DNA of 64,000 nucleotides from Welwitschia mirabilis (GCA_051453625.1 JBOZIK010000001.1:245636686-245700685), one strand, 5' to 3'; positions 36,000 through 48,655 are shown, counted from the first letter of the stretch. The notes: generated by a model not told the origin, from the sequence alone. Numbers and translations are program-made.

Positions 36000-38260
36000 T
36001 TAGCCACTTCTCTTTATTTATTTCCATAATTATCACTAATGAAATATAATAAATTTTATATATAGATATTACTCTTTTAGGAGTAAAAAAGCTTATTTGA
36101 TATTTCCAAGGATAACACTCTTAGTTTTAATGTTTTTTAGGGGAGTTTTATATAGAAAGTTAGGATATATTAAGTCATGATTATCTCAATTTCGTCAAAG
36201 ACCTCATTCACTTAGGATCACTTGATCATCACATGAATGAAGTTGTTATTTATGTATCACCCAAATAAGGTAATCCTCTTATTATAATAAGGTAATCCTC
36301 TTATTATAAGAACCTTACATAGTATTATATTTTTAAATATCACTTATAAAATTTGGTCCAACTTCATATCTCACTACTTAAAATAATTCTACCTAATATT
36401 ATTACTAAGAATTAAATACCTTTAATTCCTCTCATAAATATTATTTTTAGTGTTATGATAGCATATTAAGGTTAACAATATGATATTAATTCAAATTAAG
36501 ATATTATATTTATTGAGATTGATTATAGTAAAGCATATGACAAAATTAAATGGGATTTTATTCTTCATTATAGAAAAATTAGTTCTAGAATTATAATTTC
36601 TTTATATGATGAGAGGCTTACTCATAGAAGAAAATGCTTACATTAATACTCCTAAATAAAAATGTTATTCTTTTTTCATTCATTGTTTGATTAAATAAGA
36701 TTATACCTTAGCTTCATACCTTTTCATAACTATAGTTTTTTACTCTATCATGCTATTTAACATGATGTACATTAAGGTTTAGTGAGGAGAATATATTTGG
36801 ATAATGCTTCTCATCCATTACTGAATTTGACTTTTATTGATGGTTATTTCTTCATAATGGTAAATGATTGATAACCTAGTGGTCAACGTTTTACTTGTAT
36901 TTAGTAGGATTTCCAATTGTTCAAAGGTGATATAAACTAGGACATATCTTTAGTTTATGTGTTATGTCAAGATTATAAAAATCTTTTACATTATGCATGG
37001 TATATTTTATAAGGGAAAATATTATTAAACTGTTAGGCATTTGTCTTTCCTTTAAAAGTTATTTCCCAAAGCTATACAATTGGAAAATATAGAGAATTCA
37101 TAAAAAGTGAGATAAATGAATGATAAAACGTCTTTCTTTTCTAAGCTTATATTTTCTTTATAAAGCTAACATTAATTTTACTTATGTTTATTATTTCTTC
37201 TATTAGGAACATTTAAAATTTTTTACTTAAACCTATAACAAAATTTTAAGAGTTTTATATGAACTTATGTAAAATTAAAAAAATCTATCCATCGAGTTAA
37301 CTAGAATAGTGCAGATTTTCTAAGGAAAAAGGAGATCTAGGAATTATTTATTTGTTTGTATTATCAAGGTACTCACTTTGCTATAAATTGGATGATACAT
37401 TATTTTACTAATAATTCCATGATTTTTCAATTTAATAATTTTGTAGATAAGAAATTTAGTTTTGAAGAATCAAAGAATATGATAGTACATCCATCTTATA
37501 AATTGATTTTTTACCTTGATGAAGATAAACATTTAGGGCACTAATGTGTTTAAATGTATTTATAAGAATTGATAAATTCTTCATTCTTTTATTTTTTGGA
37601 AATGTTTAAATATTCTAGATAAATTATTATCTCATATTAATCCATGATGGTTATTAGTTTTCCCTAATCCTTTGAGAATTGAAAATTCAAAATAAGATAA
37701 TCAATGGTTTTTGATGGAATAAGTTTATTACAAAGCTTAAATATTAATAATAACTAAATAACTTTAATTAATTTTTAGTAATATTATGGAGCTTCTACTA
37801 TCCTAAAACAATCTTTTTTGAAGCTTTATTATTTTCTACATCATGCATGTCAGATATCCTAAAATAATTATTTAAATATAGAAGAATTTTACTAAAAATA
37901 TTTTTTTCATATGATTTCCTTTTCTTCAATAAAAACATATCATTTTTTATTAATTGATTATAGTTTCAACTCTATTTATAATAGGAAATAGCATGTGCAG
38001 AAACCATCTTACTAATGGATCTCTTCATTAAATCAAATGTGTTATATTCAAAATTTTTCAAAAACTAAGAGTTTATTTAATATCTATGTTTCAAAAGCTT
38101 TTTATTAAGAATCATTTATGTTGTTTAGGAGTATTAATGTATTTTGTCTAGAGTGTGATTATGACAATGATTTATTGCATGTTCTTTTTGAAGAGTTTCT
38201 CATTAAGGATGCATGTAGCTTAGTTTTTTGTGTCATTTACATAATCCTATTAATATGAAG
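36000..38260 (+). pseudogene. LINE (non-LTR) ORF2 relic: reverse transcriptase and zf-RVT tail
   Basis: ORF2 of plant LINEs copies RNA at the nicked target. At 36515 the + strand reads EIDYSKAYDKIKWDFI, the RT block with the first catalytic Asp (retained). Upstream, about 36345-36480, a frame reads NITYKIWSNFIS-like sequence matching the RT fingers. At 36833 the Phe-Ala-Asp-Asp catalytic box reads FIDG, so one catalytic Asp survives. Near 37318 FSKEKGDLGIIYL matches the conserved Lys-Glu-x-Gly-Gly-Leu-Gly block of the C-terminal part, continuing through a 62-codon open stretch (37356-37544). At 38145 CLECDYDNDLLHVLF matches the zf-RVT finger. Endonuclease and ORF1 were not found. Many stops: dead. 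Confidence 0.75.
36264..36307 (+). repeat. perfect 22-bp tandem duplication
   Basis: AATAAGGTAATCCTCTTATT plus two bases occurs twice back to back. It lies in the LINE relic and shifts its frame. Confidence 0.9.
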
Positions 38261-38821
38261 ATAGTTTTTATTTAAATCACCCTAATTTTAGTAATATCCA
38301 TGCTTTACTCTAGTAAATCATTTAGCTACAAATTACTTACTTCATTTGGAAATGTACATGTAACTTGAATTTCGAGAAACATAATGTCTTTATAATCTTT
38401 TCATTTTTCTTTGTAATGTAGGAAAAAATTAATAATATTATCTTACTTAATTTAACATCCATGTTCATGTAGAAAAGGTGTAATTAGAGCTCCATTACAA
38501 CTTGTAACTTCTCTAGCCTTGGTCTTTAAATCTTTTAGTAAGGGATGCTCCTTTTTAAGTTCATCATCTTATGAGCCACTATTCCATTTAAAGACTTTCT
38601 ATATTCTTTAATGAGAGTTAAAAAATTCTATATGTTATTTTAAACTTATCATTAAATTATTTATTTCATATGTGCTTATTATTTTTATAAAAAATCTGAC
38701 TAATGCGTTTTGAATCTTGTACATATAAAAATAATAATTATATTATAAAATATTAAATTATTTTAATTGTTTATTTACTATCTTATTTTTAATAAATTTA
38801 TTACTTCTAATAAATGATAAT

Positions 38822-39990
38822 TGATGCACTTCAAGATTTTATGTATTTGATAGGATGTTATGAGCTATTTTCAAGACTTTTATACAGGTTTGGATGTAAT
38901 TCTGAGGATTATGGAGAGTTGATGGATGATTACTAAATACACAATTCTTGGCATATTTAAAATAATTTTAGGCACTTTTTGATGCTTAGTGATTTAGAGA
39001 AATATCATTAATACTAGAGCTAATTTCTCATGAGTTAAAAAGCTAAGGAAGTCTGTCCTTTCCACTATTGTCCCCATGATAGATAAGACGATAAACCCAC
39101 ATATGCCAAAATAGGATGCTAACTGGACTAGAGCTAGAGCCAATGAAATCCTATTTTGTAAAGGTGTTTTCCCCCATGCCATTTCCATGACATAAAGGAT
39201 GACAGATCAGAACACATATACCATTGTCCCCTTGGTTGTCCCTATGATAGTAAGGATGACACTTAAAATAGCTAACCAACTTTCATCCATTTTATTTATT
39301 TCTTTTTTGCATTAAAGTGTGTTTTTCAGCACATTTTGAGTGATGGTTTTACCTTTTATGTTGTATAAATAAATCCCCTTGAACCTTCCTACACATCTTC
39401 ATTAGTACTAGATAGTCTTGTGATAGGAGATTGAAGGATGGAAGAATCATCTCAAGAGTTGTAGAAATATGTTCCCATGGTGAAGGACTATCCATACTCT
39501 ATTGAGGCTCAGCTATTTTATAATCCAAATGTTGCTTTAATTTTAATATGAAAACTTTGTTTCACTTGTGCATTCAATTTTATTATATTTTCCTTATGGT
39601 TTATGTTGTCCTTGAGTTGGCAACAGTTTCATTGATAATATAGGTCTTAATGGTATCCTTTGTTAAGGTTGAAGAAAGTAGTTTTAGATTTACTTTGCAT
39701 TGCACTTATTTGAATCACTTGATAGCTTAACTTAGTATTATTTAGTGATACTCTCCTTGTTTAATTTAGGTTATATAAGGCTGATCTTTTTAACAATTTG
39801 ATTTGGTACTTAGATAGGTGTTTATTTAGGTTTAGTTCTACTTGCATTGCATTGCATCTTTATTTGTCCCACTATTCTTAAGTTGAGGATAAAATATTTA
39901 TTTGTAAATCAATTCTCTATCTTATCTCACATGCCTTCGATGGGTTATTAAATTTGGGTCACTTCCATCTATACTAGTATGTTATATTTT
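38822..39990 (+). repeat. LTR of element B, 5' copy
   Basis: About 1.17 kb, beginning TGATGCACT, repeated in the same orientation at 46973. The copies share the order TGATGCACT, TTTGGATGTAATTCT, GAGTTGATGGATGAT, TAGATAAGA, a TGTATAAATAAAT TATA box (39363-39375 here), GATAGGAGATTGAAGG, TTGCATTGCA and ACTAGT near the end. The right edge is blurred by an (AT)n run and a gap. A 64-codon minus-strand frame at 38994-39188 is only LTR sequence read backwards. Confidence 0.8.
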
Positions 39991-39993
39991 GTA

Positions 39994-39994
<1 letters not shown>

Positions 39995-40018
<24 letters not shown>
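39995..40018. repeat. (AT)12 microsatellite
   Basis: Pure AT dinucleotide run at the end of the 5' LTR. The gap at 40058 follows shortly. Confidence 0.95.
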
Positions 40019-40026
<8 letters not shown>

Positions 40027-40057
40027 AGATATAGAGAGATCTAAAAGATAATAAACA

Positions 40058-40111
40058 NNNNNNNNNNNNNNNNNNNNNNNNNNNNNNNNNNNNNNNNNNN
40101 NNNNNNNNNNN
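40058..40111. other. assembly gap, 54 N
   Basis: Short sized gap just after the (AT)n run; it may hide the primer-binding site of element B. Confidence 0.95.
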
Positions 40112-40227
40112 AATCAGATTTTAGTTTAGATATTTATCTATAGCGATGTATTTTACTTAATAATTATAAATTTTCTACTTGTAGTTTTTAGTCTTTCTCA
40201 GTCTATAATAATAGTTTGTCATTCTCT

Positions 40228-40480
40228 CTATTGTTTCCATGATATAAAAAATGACAACATAAATTTTATTAATTTATTTTCTATCTATGATTTTTTCTTT
40301 ACATTTGTGTAGCAAGAGTAGTATAATTATTTTCCTATTTATCATCCCCATGACAATGTGGATGATAACCCTTGTTTCTATTTTCTTCTTTTAGTTTTTT
40401 AATTCTAGTTATTTTTCTATTTTCTATTTCTATTTTTGTCATCCCTTGTGTTGTCCTCATGACTAGATGAATGACCGTTA
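40228..40480 (+). repeat. array of hairpin-forming CATGA/GGATGA motifs
   Basis: Three loose copies of a unit like TGTCCCCATGAC-N4-6-GGATGAC occur here, and three more in each LTR of element B (around 39061, 39179 and 39225; 47748, 47870 and 47915). The copy at 40339-40368 has perfect 9-base arms (TTATCATCC and GGATGATAA) around a 12-base loop. Position in and just downstream of the LTR suggests a promoter or leader element. Confidence 0.6.
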
Positions 40481-40859
40481 GTTATCTATTATTTTGTTCT
40501 TTTTGGTTATTTTTTGTCTAAATGAGGAAATTATATGATTGATATGAGAAAGAAACACTAGAAAGAATGAATGCTAATAGAAGAAAGTATCAGAGAAGGA
40601 TTAGTCAACATGAAAATAGAATTAGGTAAACAATATTTAGGTATATACAATACCCTTTTTGAGTTAATTTCTTTTTATAAATTAAATTTCATAAAAGAAC
40701 ATTTTCTAAAGATAATTTAGAAGATGATAGATAATTTAGAAGATGATAGTTATTGTACATTTGTTTTTAAGTGTTAAGGGTTTAGATAATTTTGATAAAA
40801 ATATTAACATCAAAGAAACTAAAACTTGATTTTCATTATTTACTCCTTTTTTTTAAATT

Positions 40860-43290
40860 TCAACTACTTAAATAACTAGTGATAGAAGAATCCTTGGAGA
40901 AATTCTTACTGAGAGAAGAGAAAGTTTAAAAATTCTAAGGATAATAGTAAGAGAACACTTCAAGTAATTTTTACAGAAAGAGAAAGAATAATACAAAATG
41001 ATGTTAAGAGTAAGAATTGGGATCATTCCTCTTTTCAACCTTTTTATTCTTTCCCCTCTTTTTTTCAAACTTCATATAGAAATAATAACAAATATTTTCC
41101 ATAATTTAGGGATTCTACCTCATTTAGACAAACTTATTATAATCATTTTTGTCAATTCAACCATTACCTATTCATTACTATGAAGAAGAATCATAGCCTA
41201 TTAACTACTATAAGGAAGAAAATGATCCAATTGATGAAATGAATAAAAGTCTAGAAGATTTTAACAAAATCCTAGAAAATTTTTTAATATTTTTTGATAA
41301 ATACTATTACAAAATTAATGTTTTCTTACAATACAACATCCTCAAACCCACTCTACTTCATCCTACCCTAAGGAAACACGGATAAGTTAGAAATAAATGA
41401 TAATGATTCTTTCTTTCAAATAGAAGATGAAAATTCAAATCAAACTTTAATACCTTACTCAATAGGAGATGAGAAAAGGGAGATAACAATAGGGATGAGA
41501 ATAACCTTTTATTAAATGGTGATATTGAGGTATTACATTATATCTCAGACATCCATTTACTACTAGATAGTCTAGATGAAGAATCCACTCATGAAAAATC
41601 TAAAAATTCTTTAATCCATGATAGACATTATGATTGCATTTCTTCTTCTGATAAATCTAATGAATTGAAAAATAATAACATGCAATAAGATGATGAGAAT
41701 GATGAAGAAAAACATAATAATGATATTGAAATATTAGACCATATCCCTAGATTTCATTTAGTTTGTAATGAGGATGAAGGAGTTCATCCTTTAAAAGAAG
41801 TATAATACATGAAATTAAGGAAGAATTTAAGTAATGGAATAAAATTAGTGAAGAAGTTACATTCTAAAGGTAGTCGCCCACTCGTTTCATCTAGATTATG
41901 GTCCGAGATGATAGTCAGTAATAGCAACTCAATAATTAAAAGTGAGGATTATAGTTTAGAATTAACAAAGTCATTCAATAGAAAGGAAGAAGAGTCAACT
42001 CAAGAAATATCCAAAAATCTTCCATAAGATATGAAAAAAATGAGAACCTTTCTTTCTATAATGTTTTTAATGATATTTTTAAGGAATTCACTAATTTAGA
42101 AAAGAAAAATAATCCTTAACAAAAAAATAATAAGTTTATAAATAAGAATAAGACATAATAAATGATATTTATAAGGACAATGAAGAAGAGGGAGATATGA
42201 TTAAATAACATAATGAAGAAAGTAAAGAAAACATTCAACTAAGTAATGATAAATTCAATAATGATAAGGAGAGAAATAAAGAAGAATCAATTTAGAATCA
42301 AATACACTTAATGTAAAATAGACTTATACCTTTCAACAAAAAAAACCAACTTAAAGAGTCTCTACATGTTTCTCCATCTCTTTCAGTTATACTTCCATGT
42401 AAAACCTCAAATGACATTCCTTCTACTTCTACTTATACTTCTACATTACCTAGTGATCTTGACAAAAATAACCTTTCTCCCTTTATCGCTTTTAAACAAT
42501 TCAAAGTAATTCTTCAAATTACATCCCTGAGATTAATAAAACTCATTATCTTGAGGAGTATACTCCAAAAATCTCTCAATTTTGTCCTTTTAAAACTTCA
42601 TGTGCTACAAAAAGCAACATCTTTTTCTCTTTTACAAAGTCAACTCTACCTTGTGATTTTAATAATTATTCATTTTAAAAACAAGATTTGGAATATCTTG
42701 GAACTCTAAATTGGGGAAAATTTTATCTTATTGATCTAAATCCATGCTTATAATTAAATGTTAAGAAGCTTCTTAGGTAAGTTAAACCTATCTTAATCAC
42801 TTAATCTATGAAGTTTTTTTCAAAGCCTTGAATTCCAAATTATATCATTAATGTCTCTCATGTTGAATATTAAGCTTTATATGCAATTTATATTTTAAAT
42901 CCTTTACATCATGAGTTTGATAAGAGATTATTTTTCCAGGAGCTATATGAATGTTTTTAATCTCTTATATTACTACTAAATCTTATGGAGACAGAATGTC
43001 ATGTGGTTATGCTAATCGGAAAAAGCCTTATTTTCTTATTGGAAAATCATATCTTGAGTTGAATGATCAAAAGGTTCTTAGTCTTACTATATATGATAAA
43101 GAGGTCTTAAAATCTTCTTGGATACTTTCTTTGAGTACCCCCTTGCATCATTTTACCTTAAAATTAATGATTTACAGTGTTTTAATAAATATATTATTGG
43201 CTAATAACATTTATCACATCTTTATCTCTTATTTGAATTCTGAAATTTGTGTTATTAAAATTTTACCTTTCTACTCTTTCTTCCTCTAAT
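40860..43290 (+). pseudogene. unrecognised coding relic inside element B
   Basis: Protein-like segments occur in order on the + strand: an acidic, Glu/Asp/Asn-rich stretch around 41400-41800; a 72-codon open stretch at 41809-42027 containing SRPLVSSRLWSEM; a Ser/Thr/Pro-rich part near 42360-42480; then KQDLEYLGTLNWGKFYLIDL near 42680; and a 112-codon open stretch at 42951-43289 containing PYFLIGKSYLELNDQKVL. Frames shift between them. The sequence is more protein-like than the surrounding AT-rich background, but I do not recognise a family. It could be a gag-like or additional ORF of element B, or a captured host sequence. Confidence 0.35.
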
Positions 43291-43763
43291 TGGTTTTACT
43301 CAACAATTATTATATACCTTTTATGTTTTATTACTTGGTAAATCTTTGGTTTGTAAAAAAAAGAATGTAATATCTTAAGATCATATCGTTAGGGAAAAAA
43401 AATCCTTCTTTTTCTTTCTTTTCAATAAAACTATTGAATAGATCTTAGGATTTGAATAAAATTTCTTTTTTATTTGATTTGATATCTCCTTTTTTATTTT
43501 TTGTTTTTATGATTTGATTTTGTTTTTAAGTAATAAATTAATTTCTATATGGTTAGGTCATTAACTTATCTTTGAGAAAGCACATTCTAATGGTCATGTT
43601 GAGATTTCTTATTTAACCACTAAATAAATTCAAAAAGTTAATGGATAAGGATTAAAATATATGAGAAACCTTCTGATATAAACATAATTGAAGCATTGAC
43701 CTTAGAGGTTTCCCTCCATGAGGAAAGCTTCTTCCCTATTATTGTCTAATTTTTCTCTGAGCC

Positions 43764-43931
43764 TATTCCTTTGGAAGTTATTATAGTATTAGTTAATCAT
43801 CTTTCAAACATGACTTATGTATCTATTTTTTTTTCATTACTAATCTTTATACTTGGGCATTTTATAGTAGTAAGATTGGATTCACCCAAATTTTAATACT
43901 TTCACATGTCTATGAACTTCATCTTAAAGGA
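43764..43931 (+). repeat. 168-bp duplicate, left copy (gap at 43932)
   Basis: Repeated at 44033-44200 with a few substitutions; it ends exactly at the gap. Both copies keep an open + strand frame with IPLEVIIVLV. Confidence 0.9.
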
Positions 43932-44031
43932 NNNNNNNNNNNNNNNNNNNNNNNNNNNNNNNNNNNNNNNNNNNNNNNNNNNNNNNNNNNNNNNNNNNNN
44001 NNNNNNNNNNNNNNNNNNNNNNNNNNNNNNN
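43932..44031. other. assembly gap, exactly 100 N, flanked by duplicates
   Basis: Flanks 43764-43931 and 44033-44200 are versions of one sequence. Confidence 0.95.
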
Positions 44032-44032
44032 T

Positions 44033-44200
44033 TATTCCTTTGGAAGTTATTATAGTATTAGTTGATCATCTTTCAAACATGACTTATGTATCTATTTTAT
44101 TTCCATGACTAATCTTTATACTTGGGCATTTTATAGCAGTAAGATTGGATTCATCCAAATTTTAATACTTTCACATGTTTATGAACTTCATCTTAAAGGA
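44033..44200 (+). repeat. 168-bp duplicate, right copy
   Basis: Partner of 43764-43931. Confidence 0.9.
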
Positions 44201-44540
44201 AGACACTTTATTTCTTATGTTTTTCTTAATGATGAAAGGTTTTAAATTATTTAAGGATGTTCTTTTTTATCCTTTATTTTATTACTTTACCTTCATCATT
44301 GTGGAGTAATTTTTTTTTTTGGTGGACAAAAGAAGAAGAAGAAGCAAAAAAAAAAAAAAAAGAGGAGGGGGGTTGAAATAAGGTCATGATGTTTTTTATT
44401 TGAGATATCTTGAAAACATGGTCATCATGATGTCCTACTGCAAGTACGCTAGGGTAAATTTTATCGAAAGGGGCCTCTGGCAGTTTAATATGATAGTTGT
44501 GGAAACTCCCCTAGGAGGTCAATGAGCCATGTTTTATGAG

Positions 44541-45401
44541 TTCTTACTTCTGTAATTGTGGTTACACTCCACTCATCATAAATAGTTAAATAATAAATAA
44601 TAAAAACTTTAAGGGTATGAAACTAGTAGTATTCATAGTATCATCAAAGACATTGCTTATTTCTTAGAATCCTAGTCTTTTCACCTGATCATTTCATTTC
44701 TAAGAACTCAGATGTTTGTTTTTAGATGTAAGTAAGGCATTTGATTTTTAGCATCATCGTAACCACTACCTTATCAAATGTAATTTTACATATTTACATA
44801 TTTATTCATGCATTTTAAATTAAGTGATGTTATTATTTCTTCCATAAGAGTCTGCTAGCTTAAAATTTAGGGTATGAAGGCTATCTTATTTTTGTTTCTT
44901 ATGTTAATTCCTTTTTTTTCTTTCATTATTTAATGAGTTATTTCAAAAAAAATTTTATATTTTTTTATCATATTAGGATCTTAACATTTAATTATTTTCT
45001 TATCTAGTTTTCAATAAAGACTTGATTTCTTAATTAGGTGAGTTTCTTTGCAAATTTTTTGTTATTAACTCTTACTCTTTTTGTAGTTTTAAATGATGTT
45101 CATAATAAATTTCATTAAGGCACATTTATTAAACACTCATGAATATGCTTTATTCTAATTAGCACATTTTTATTGTCCACTCTTTTTATGCTTGTTAAAA
45201 TATTTCATACATCTATATTTTTAAAATCTAACATTTCTTCACTTGTCTTCATAATTAATCTCTTAACTGTTAAAATTTAATGAGACCCATTATCCATCTT
45301 CCCATTTTAGTCTAATTTATTTACTTTAGAAGCTAATACAAGATGTATTATTTTTCTCAAGGGAGGGCAAGACTCACAAACTTAGTTTAATGTTGTATAA
45401 C
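44541..45401. other. AT-rich stretch, nothing recognised
   Basis: No motif legible. Confidence 0.45.
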
Positions 45402-45803
45402 CTATGGTTCTAGATCCAAAATCATCAATATAGAACAAATCTTTTTTAAAGTTAAATCCTTTGCTATGTAAAAGAATAGGATATTCTTTTTTTTGGTTTG
45501 AGGGTGGATGGGGCTAAGAATAATTTGAATATTGCTAAATTGACTAAATTGATTTAAAGTTAGTAGAATTAAATTCAATTTTTTAGGATCATAAGTCAGA
45601 GCAATCAAAACAATATTTCTTCTACTAAGGAAAAGATTCTCATCATATTTCTTTTCTATAAACTTGACTAAGTTATAAAGCAACACACTTGTTTTAGAGA
45701 ATTTATCCATTTTTAAGGCAAAAATGTGATAATCGTTTACTTTATATCTATGGAATAAGTGTAATGTTTCTCTTTCTTTTCTAATACAATAGAAAGGTGA
45801 CAA
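45402..45803 (-). pseudogene. unrecognised 133-codon open frame, antisense inside element B
   Basis: The longest fully sequenced uninterrupted frame outside the C/T-rich island. The Met start and a basic/hydrophobic mix are ordinary, including HRYKVNDYHIFALKMDKFSK, EKKYDENLFLSRRNIVLI and IILSPIHPQTKKKNILFF. No transmembrane or catalytic motif stands out, and no homologue is recognised. It lies on the strand opposite to element B, so it is either a nested insertion's relic or chance. Uninterrupted length in such an AT-rich context is mildly against chance. Confidence 0.3.
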
Positions 45804-46960
45804 TTTGTTTTAATACAATATAAATATCAATCCATGTCATTTGATTAATGGCTTGAGATACATAATATTCAAGGAGACATTACTTCTACCATGTCCAAAA
45901 TCTATTGGACTTGGGGGCAAGTTTTATAACTAGAAAATAACTAATCTAGATTAAATTTTATTAAAGGAACATAAGAGTCTACTACTAGACTTTAGACCAA
46001 ATAGGATTGACTAGTTTTCTCAAGACCTATTAGTAAAATCCCTTTGAAAAGGGATGGTCCTAAACATAAAGGATTTTTTCTAGCTTTAGAAAATATGTTT
46101 TGGTAGATATTTGAGATTTTTTTTAAGCATTTTTTTGATTGAATAGGGAATCATTATGAGTAAAGAGTGATAGGATAACTACTTCTAGGTAAATGTCTTG
46201 GTTTCTTTACACTAGTACATTATTCATCACTGAGCAGTCATTTAGGGGCCTTATCTAGTGATCTAAGCTATTTCCCTCTTGATGATAAAGCTTATCCCCC
46301 ATCGTCTCACTGGTTGATCATTACCCCTCTTTGGGATTATATCTAGTATTCATAGTTTGCATTTTAATGATGATTTTACATGTGTTCCGTGTTTATCTCA
46401 TAAGTGAATTTAAAAAACCTCATGAATTGATTTAGGTAACTACTATAATTTTAGCTGTATTGACTATCTCTTTTTGTGTAACTAGCATAAGTTTAAGAAA
46501 ATAAAGAAAATAATGTTATATTTGTTTTTATATATACATAAATAGAACAGATAGAATAAATAAAGATATCTTAAATACAATTGTTTTACCATACATAACA
46601 TAAAATTTTCTCTCGTATTTTTTTATTAAATCTATCTTCTCAATCTATTATGATTTCACAGGAAGTTGAAATAATTGCAATGCCCATTCTGGCTAAAACT
46701 TTAGTCATGTTCAAAAAATCTAAATAAATTTTTCATGATTCATTTTCATAATTTTTTCAGTTATTTTAAAGCTTTTGTGAGAGTAATTTTTTGCAATTTT
46801 TTCTTTATACACATGATGTGTTACATGCTATTTTGCTATGTGATATGTTTGAAGTTATGTATGAGCATATTTTATAAATTCCAAATTAATTTTTCTTAAG
46901 ATAATTTAGCTAACAATTATAGTTGTTTACCTAGTTTTTGTTAGGGACTGACAAAAGCTA
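45804..46960. other. AT-rich stretch up to the 3' LTR, nothing recognised
   Basis: No legible domain. It ends in the polypurine-like TTGGAGGG tract. Confidence 0.45.
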
Positions 46961-47118
46961 ATTGGAGGGCTATGATGCACTATCAAATTATATGTATTTG
47001 ATGGAGTATTATGAGCTATTTTGTAGGACTTTTATATAAGTTTGGATGTAATTCTAAGGATTATGAAGAGTTGATGGATGATCCCTAAAACAGGCAATTC
47101 TTGACATATTTAGAAGAA

Positions 47119-47211
47119 TTTTAGGCACTTTCTAATGCTCAATGCTCTAGAAGAACATCATTAATGCTAGAACTAATTTCTTGTGAGTTAGAAAGATAAG
47201 GTAAGAACTGT
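47119..47211 (+). repeat. 93-bp duplicate, left copy (gap at 47213)
   Basis: Repeated at 47655-47747 with one or two differences. Confidence 0.9.
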
Positions 47212-47212
47212 A

Positions 47213-47654
47213 NNNNNNNNNNNNNNNNNNNNNNNNNNNNNNNNNNNNNNNNNNNNNNNNNNNNNNNNNNNNNNNNNNNNNNNNNNNNNNNNNNNNNNNN
47301 NNNNNNNNNNNNNNNNNNNNNNNNNNNNNNNNNNNNNNNNNNNNNNNNNNNNNNNNNNNNNNNNNNNNNNNNNNNNNNNNNNNNNNNNNNNNNNNNNNNN
47401 NNNNNNNNNNNNNNNNNNNNNNNNNNNNNNNNNNNNNNNNNNNNNNNNNNNNNNNNNNNNNNNNNNNNNNNNNNNNNNNNNNNNNNNNNNNNNNNNNNNN
47501 NNNNNNNNNNNNNNNNNNNNNNNNNNNNNNNNNNNNNNNNNNNNNNNNNNNNNNNNNNNNNNNNNNNNNNNNNNNNNNNNNNNNNNNNNNNNNNNNNNNN
47601 NNNNNNNNNNNNNNNNNNNNNNNNNNNNNNNNNNNNNNNNNNNNNNNNNNNNNN
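47213..47654. other. assembly gap, 442 N, flanked by duplicates
   Basis: Flanks are the same 93-bp piece of LTR. The homologous position of the 5' LTR (about 38966-39060) has no insertion. Confidence 0.95.
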
Positions 47655-47747
47655 TTTTAGGCACTTTCTAATGCTCAATGCTCTAGAAGAACATCATTAA
47701 TGCTAGAAATAATTTCTTGTGAGTTAGAAAGATAAGGTAAGAACTGT
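47655..47747 (+). repeat. 93-bp duplicate, right copy
   Basis: Partner of 47119-47211. Confidence 0.9.
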
Positions 47748-48655
47748 CATCCCCACTATCATCCCCATGATAGATAAGATGATAGCCGTACACATGCCAA
47801 AATAGAATGCTGACTGGAATAGAGCTAGAGCCACTTGAATCCTCTTTAATAAAGTGTCATCTCTTGTGTTGTTTCCATGACATGAAGGATGCCAAATCAT
47901 AATGCATGGACCATTCTCCCCTTGATCATATGCATAACAGTCAAGACAACACTTAAAATGACTAGTTAACTTTCATCCATTTCATCTCTTTATTTCTTAG
48001 ATTGAAGCACATTTTTTATCACATTTTGAGTGAGTGTTTTATCTTTTGTGTTGTATAAATAAATTCCCTTAACCTTTATATCCATCTTTATTTGCATCAT
48101 ATAGTCTCATGATAGGAGATTGAAGGGTATGAGATCCATCTCATGAGTTACAGAAGGACATTTCCTTGATAAAGATCTATGCATCCTCCGTTTAGGCTAG
48201 ACTATTTTATGATCTAAATGCTACTTCAATTGTGCATTTAATTATATTATATTTTCATTATGGTTTATGTTGCCCTTGATCTAGTGATAGTTTCATTAAC
48301 AATATAGGTCTTAAGGATAGATTTTATTAAGGTTGAAGAAAGTAGTTTATATTTACTTTGCATTGCACTTATTTGACTTACTTGATAGATTAAGTTAGTC
48401 TTGGTTATTGATATTATCCTTAAATATATTATATTATATAGGGTTAACCTTCTTAACAAGTCAATTCGGTACTCGGATATGTGTTCATCTAGATTTAGTT
48501 ATACTTTTATTGCATTGCATGTCTATTTCCTACACTATTCTTAAGTTTAGGATATAGTATTTCTTATAGAATCAATTCTTTATCTTATTTCACATGCCTT
48601 CAATGGGTTACAACATTTGGGTTAGTCTCATCCATACTAGTGTGTTGTAGACATA

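Larger units (their letters stand above)
43640..44540 (+). pseudogene. second unrecognised coding relic inside element B
   Basis: On the + strand a frame reads IEALTLEVSLHEESFFPIIV, a stop, then SEPIPLEVIIVLVNHLSNM, and, after the duplicate, KYARVNFIERGLWQFNMIV followed by VETPLGG near 44505. The segments look like real protein broken by stops, frameshifts and a purine-rich run (about 44322-44372). No family recognised. Order and strand agree with the relic at 40860-43290, so both may belong to one ancestral ORF. Confidence 0.3.
38822..48655 (+). mobile_element. decayed LTR retrotransposon, element B
   Basis: Two direct LTRs of about 1.15 kb enclose about 6.8 kb. A short purine-rich tract (TTGGAGGG, about 46962-46969) lies just before the 3' LTR, as a polypurine tract should. 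No RT, RNase H or integrase motif could be read inside, so the superfamily is unknown. It may be a non-autonomous element or one whose coding part has decayed beyond reading. Confidence 0.65.
46973..48655 (+). repeat. LTR of element B, 3' copy (contains a gap)
   Basis: Direct repeat of 38822-39990. The TATA box is at about 48052-48064. Removing the 442-N gap and the 93-bp duplicate around it gives about 1.15 kb, in agreement with the 5' copy. Thus the gap probably represents no missing LTR sequence. Confidence 0.8.

Noticed and set aside
38994-39188. 64-codon minus-strand frame with a hydrophobic segment
   Set aside because: Lies wholly inside the LTR of element B and is not kept open in the other LTR.
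47139-47678. 179- and 158-codon minus-strand frames
   Set aside because: They consist mainly of the 442-N gap inside the 3' LTR of element B.
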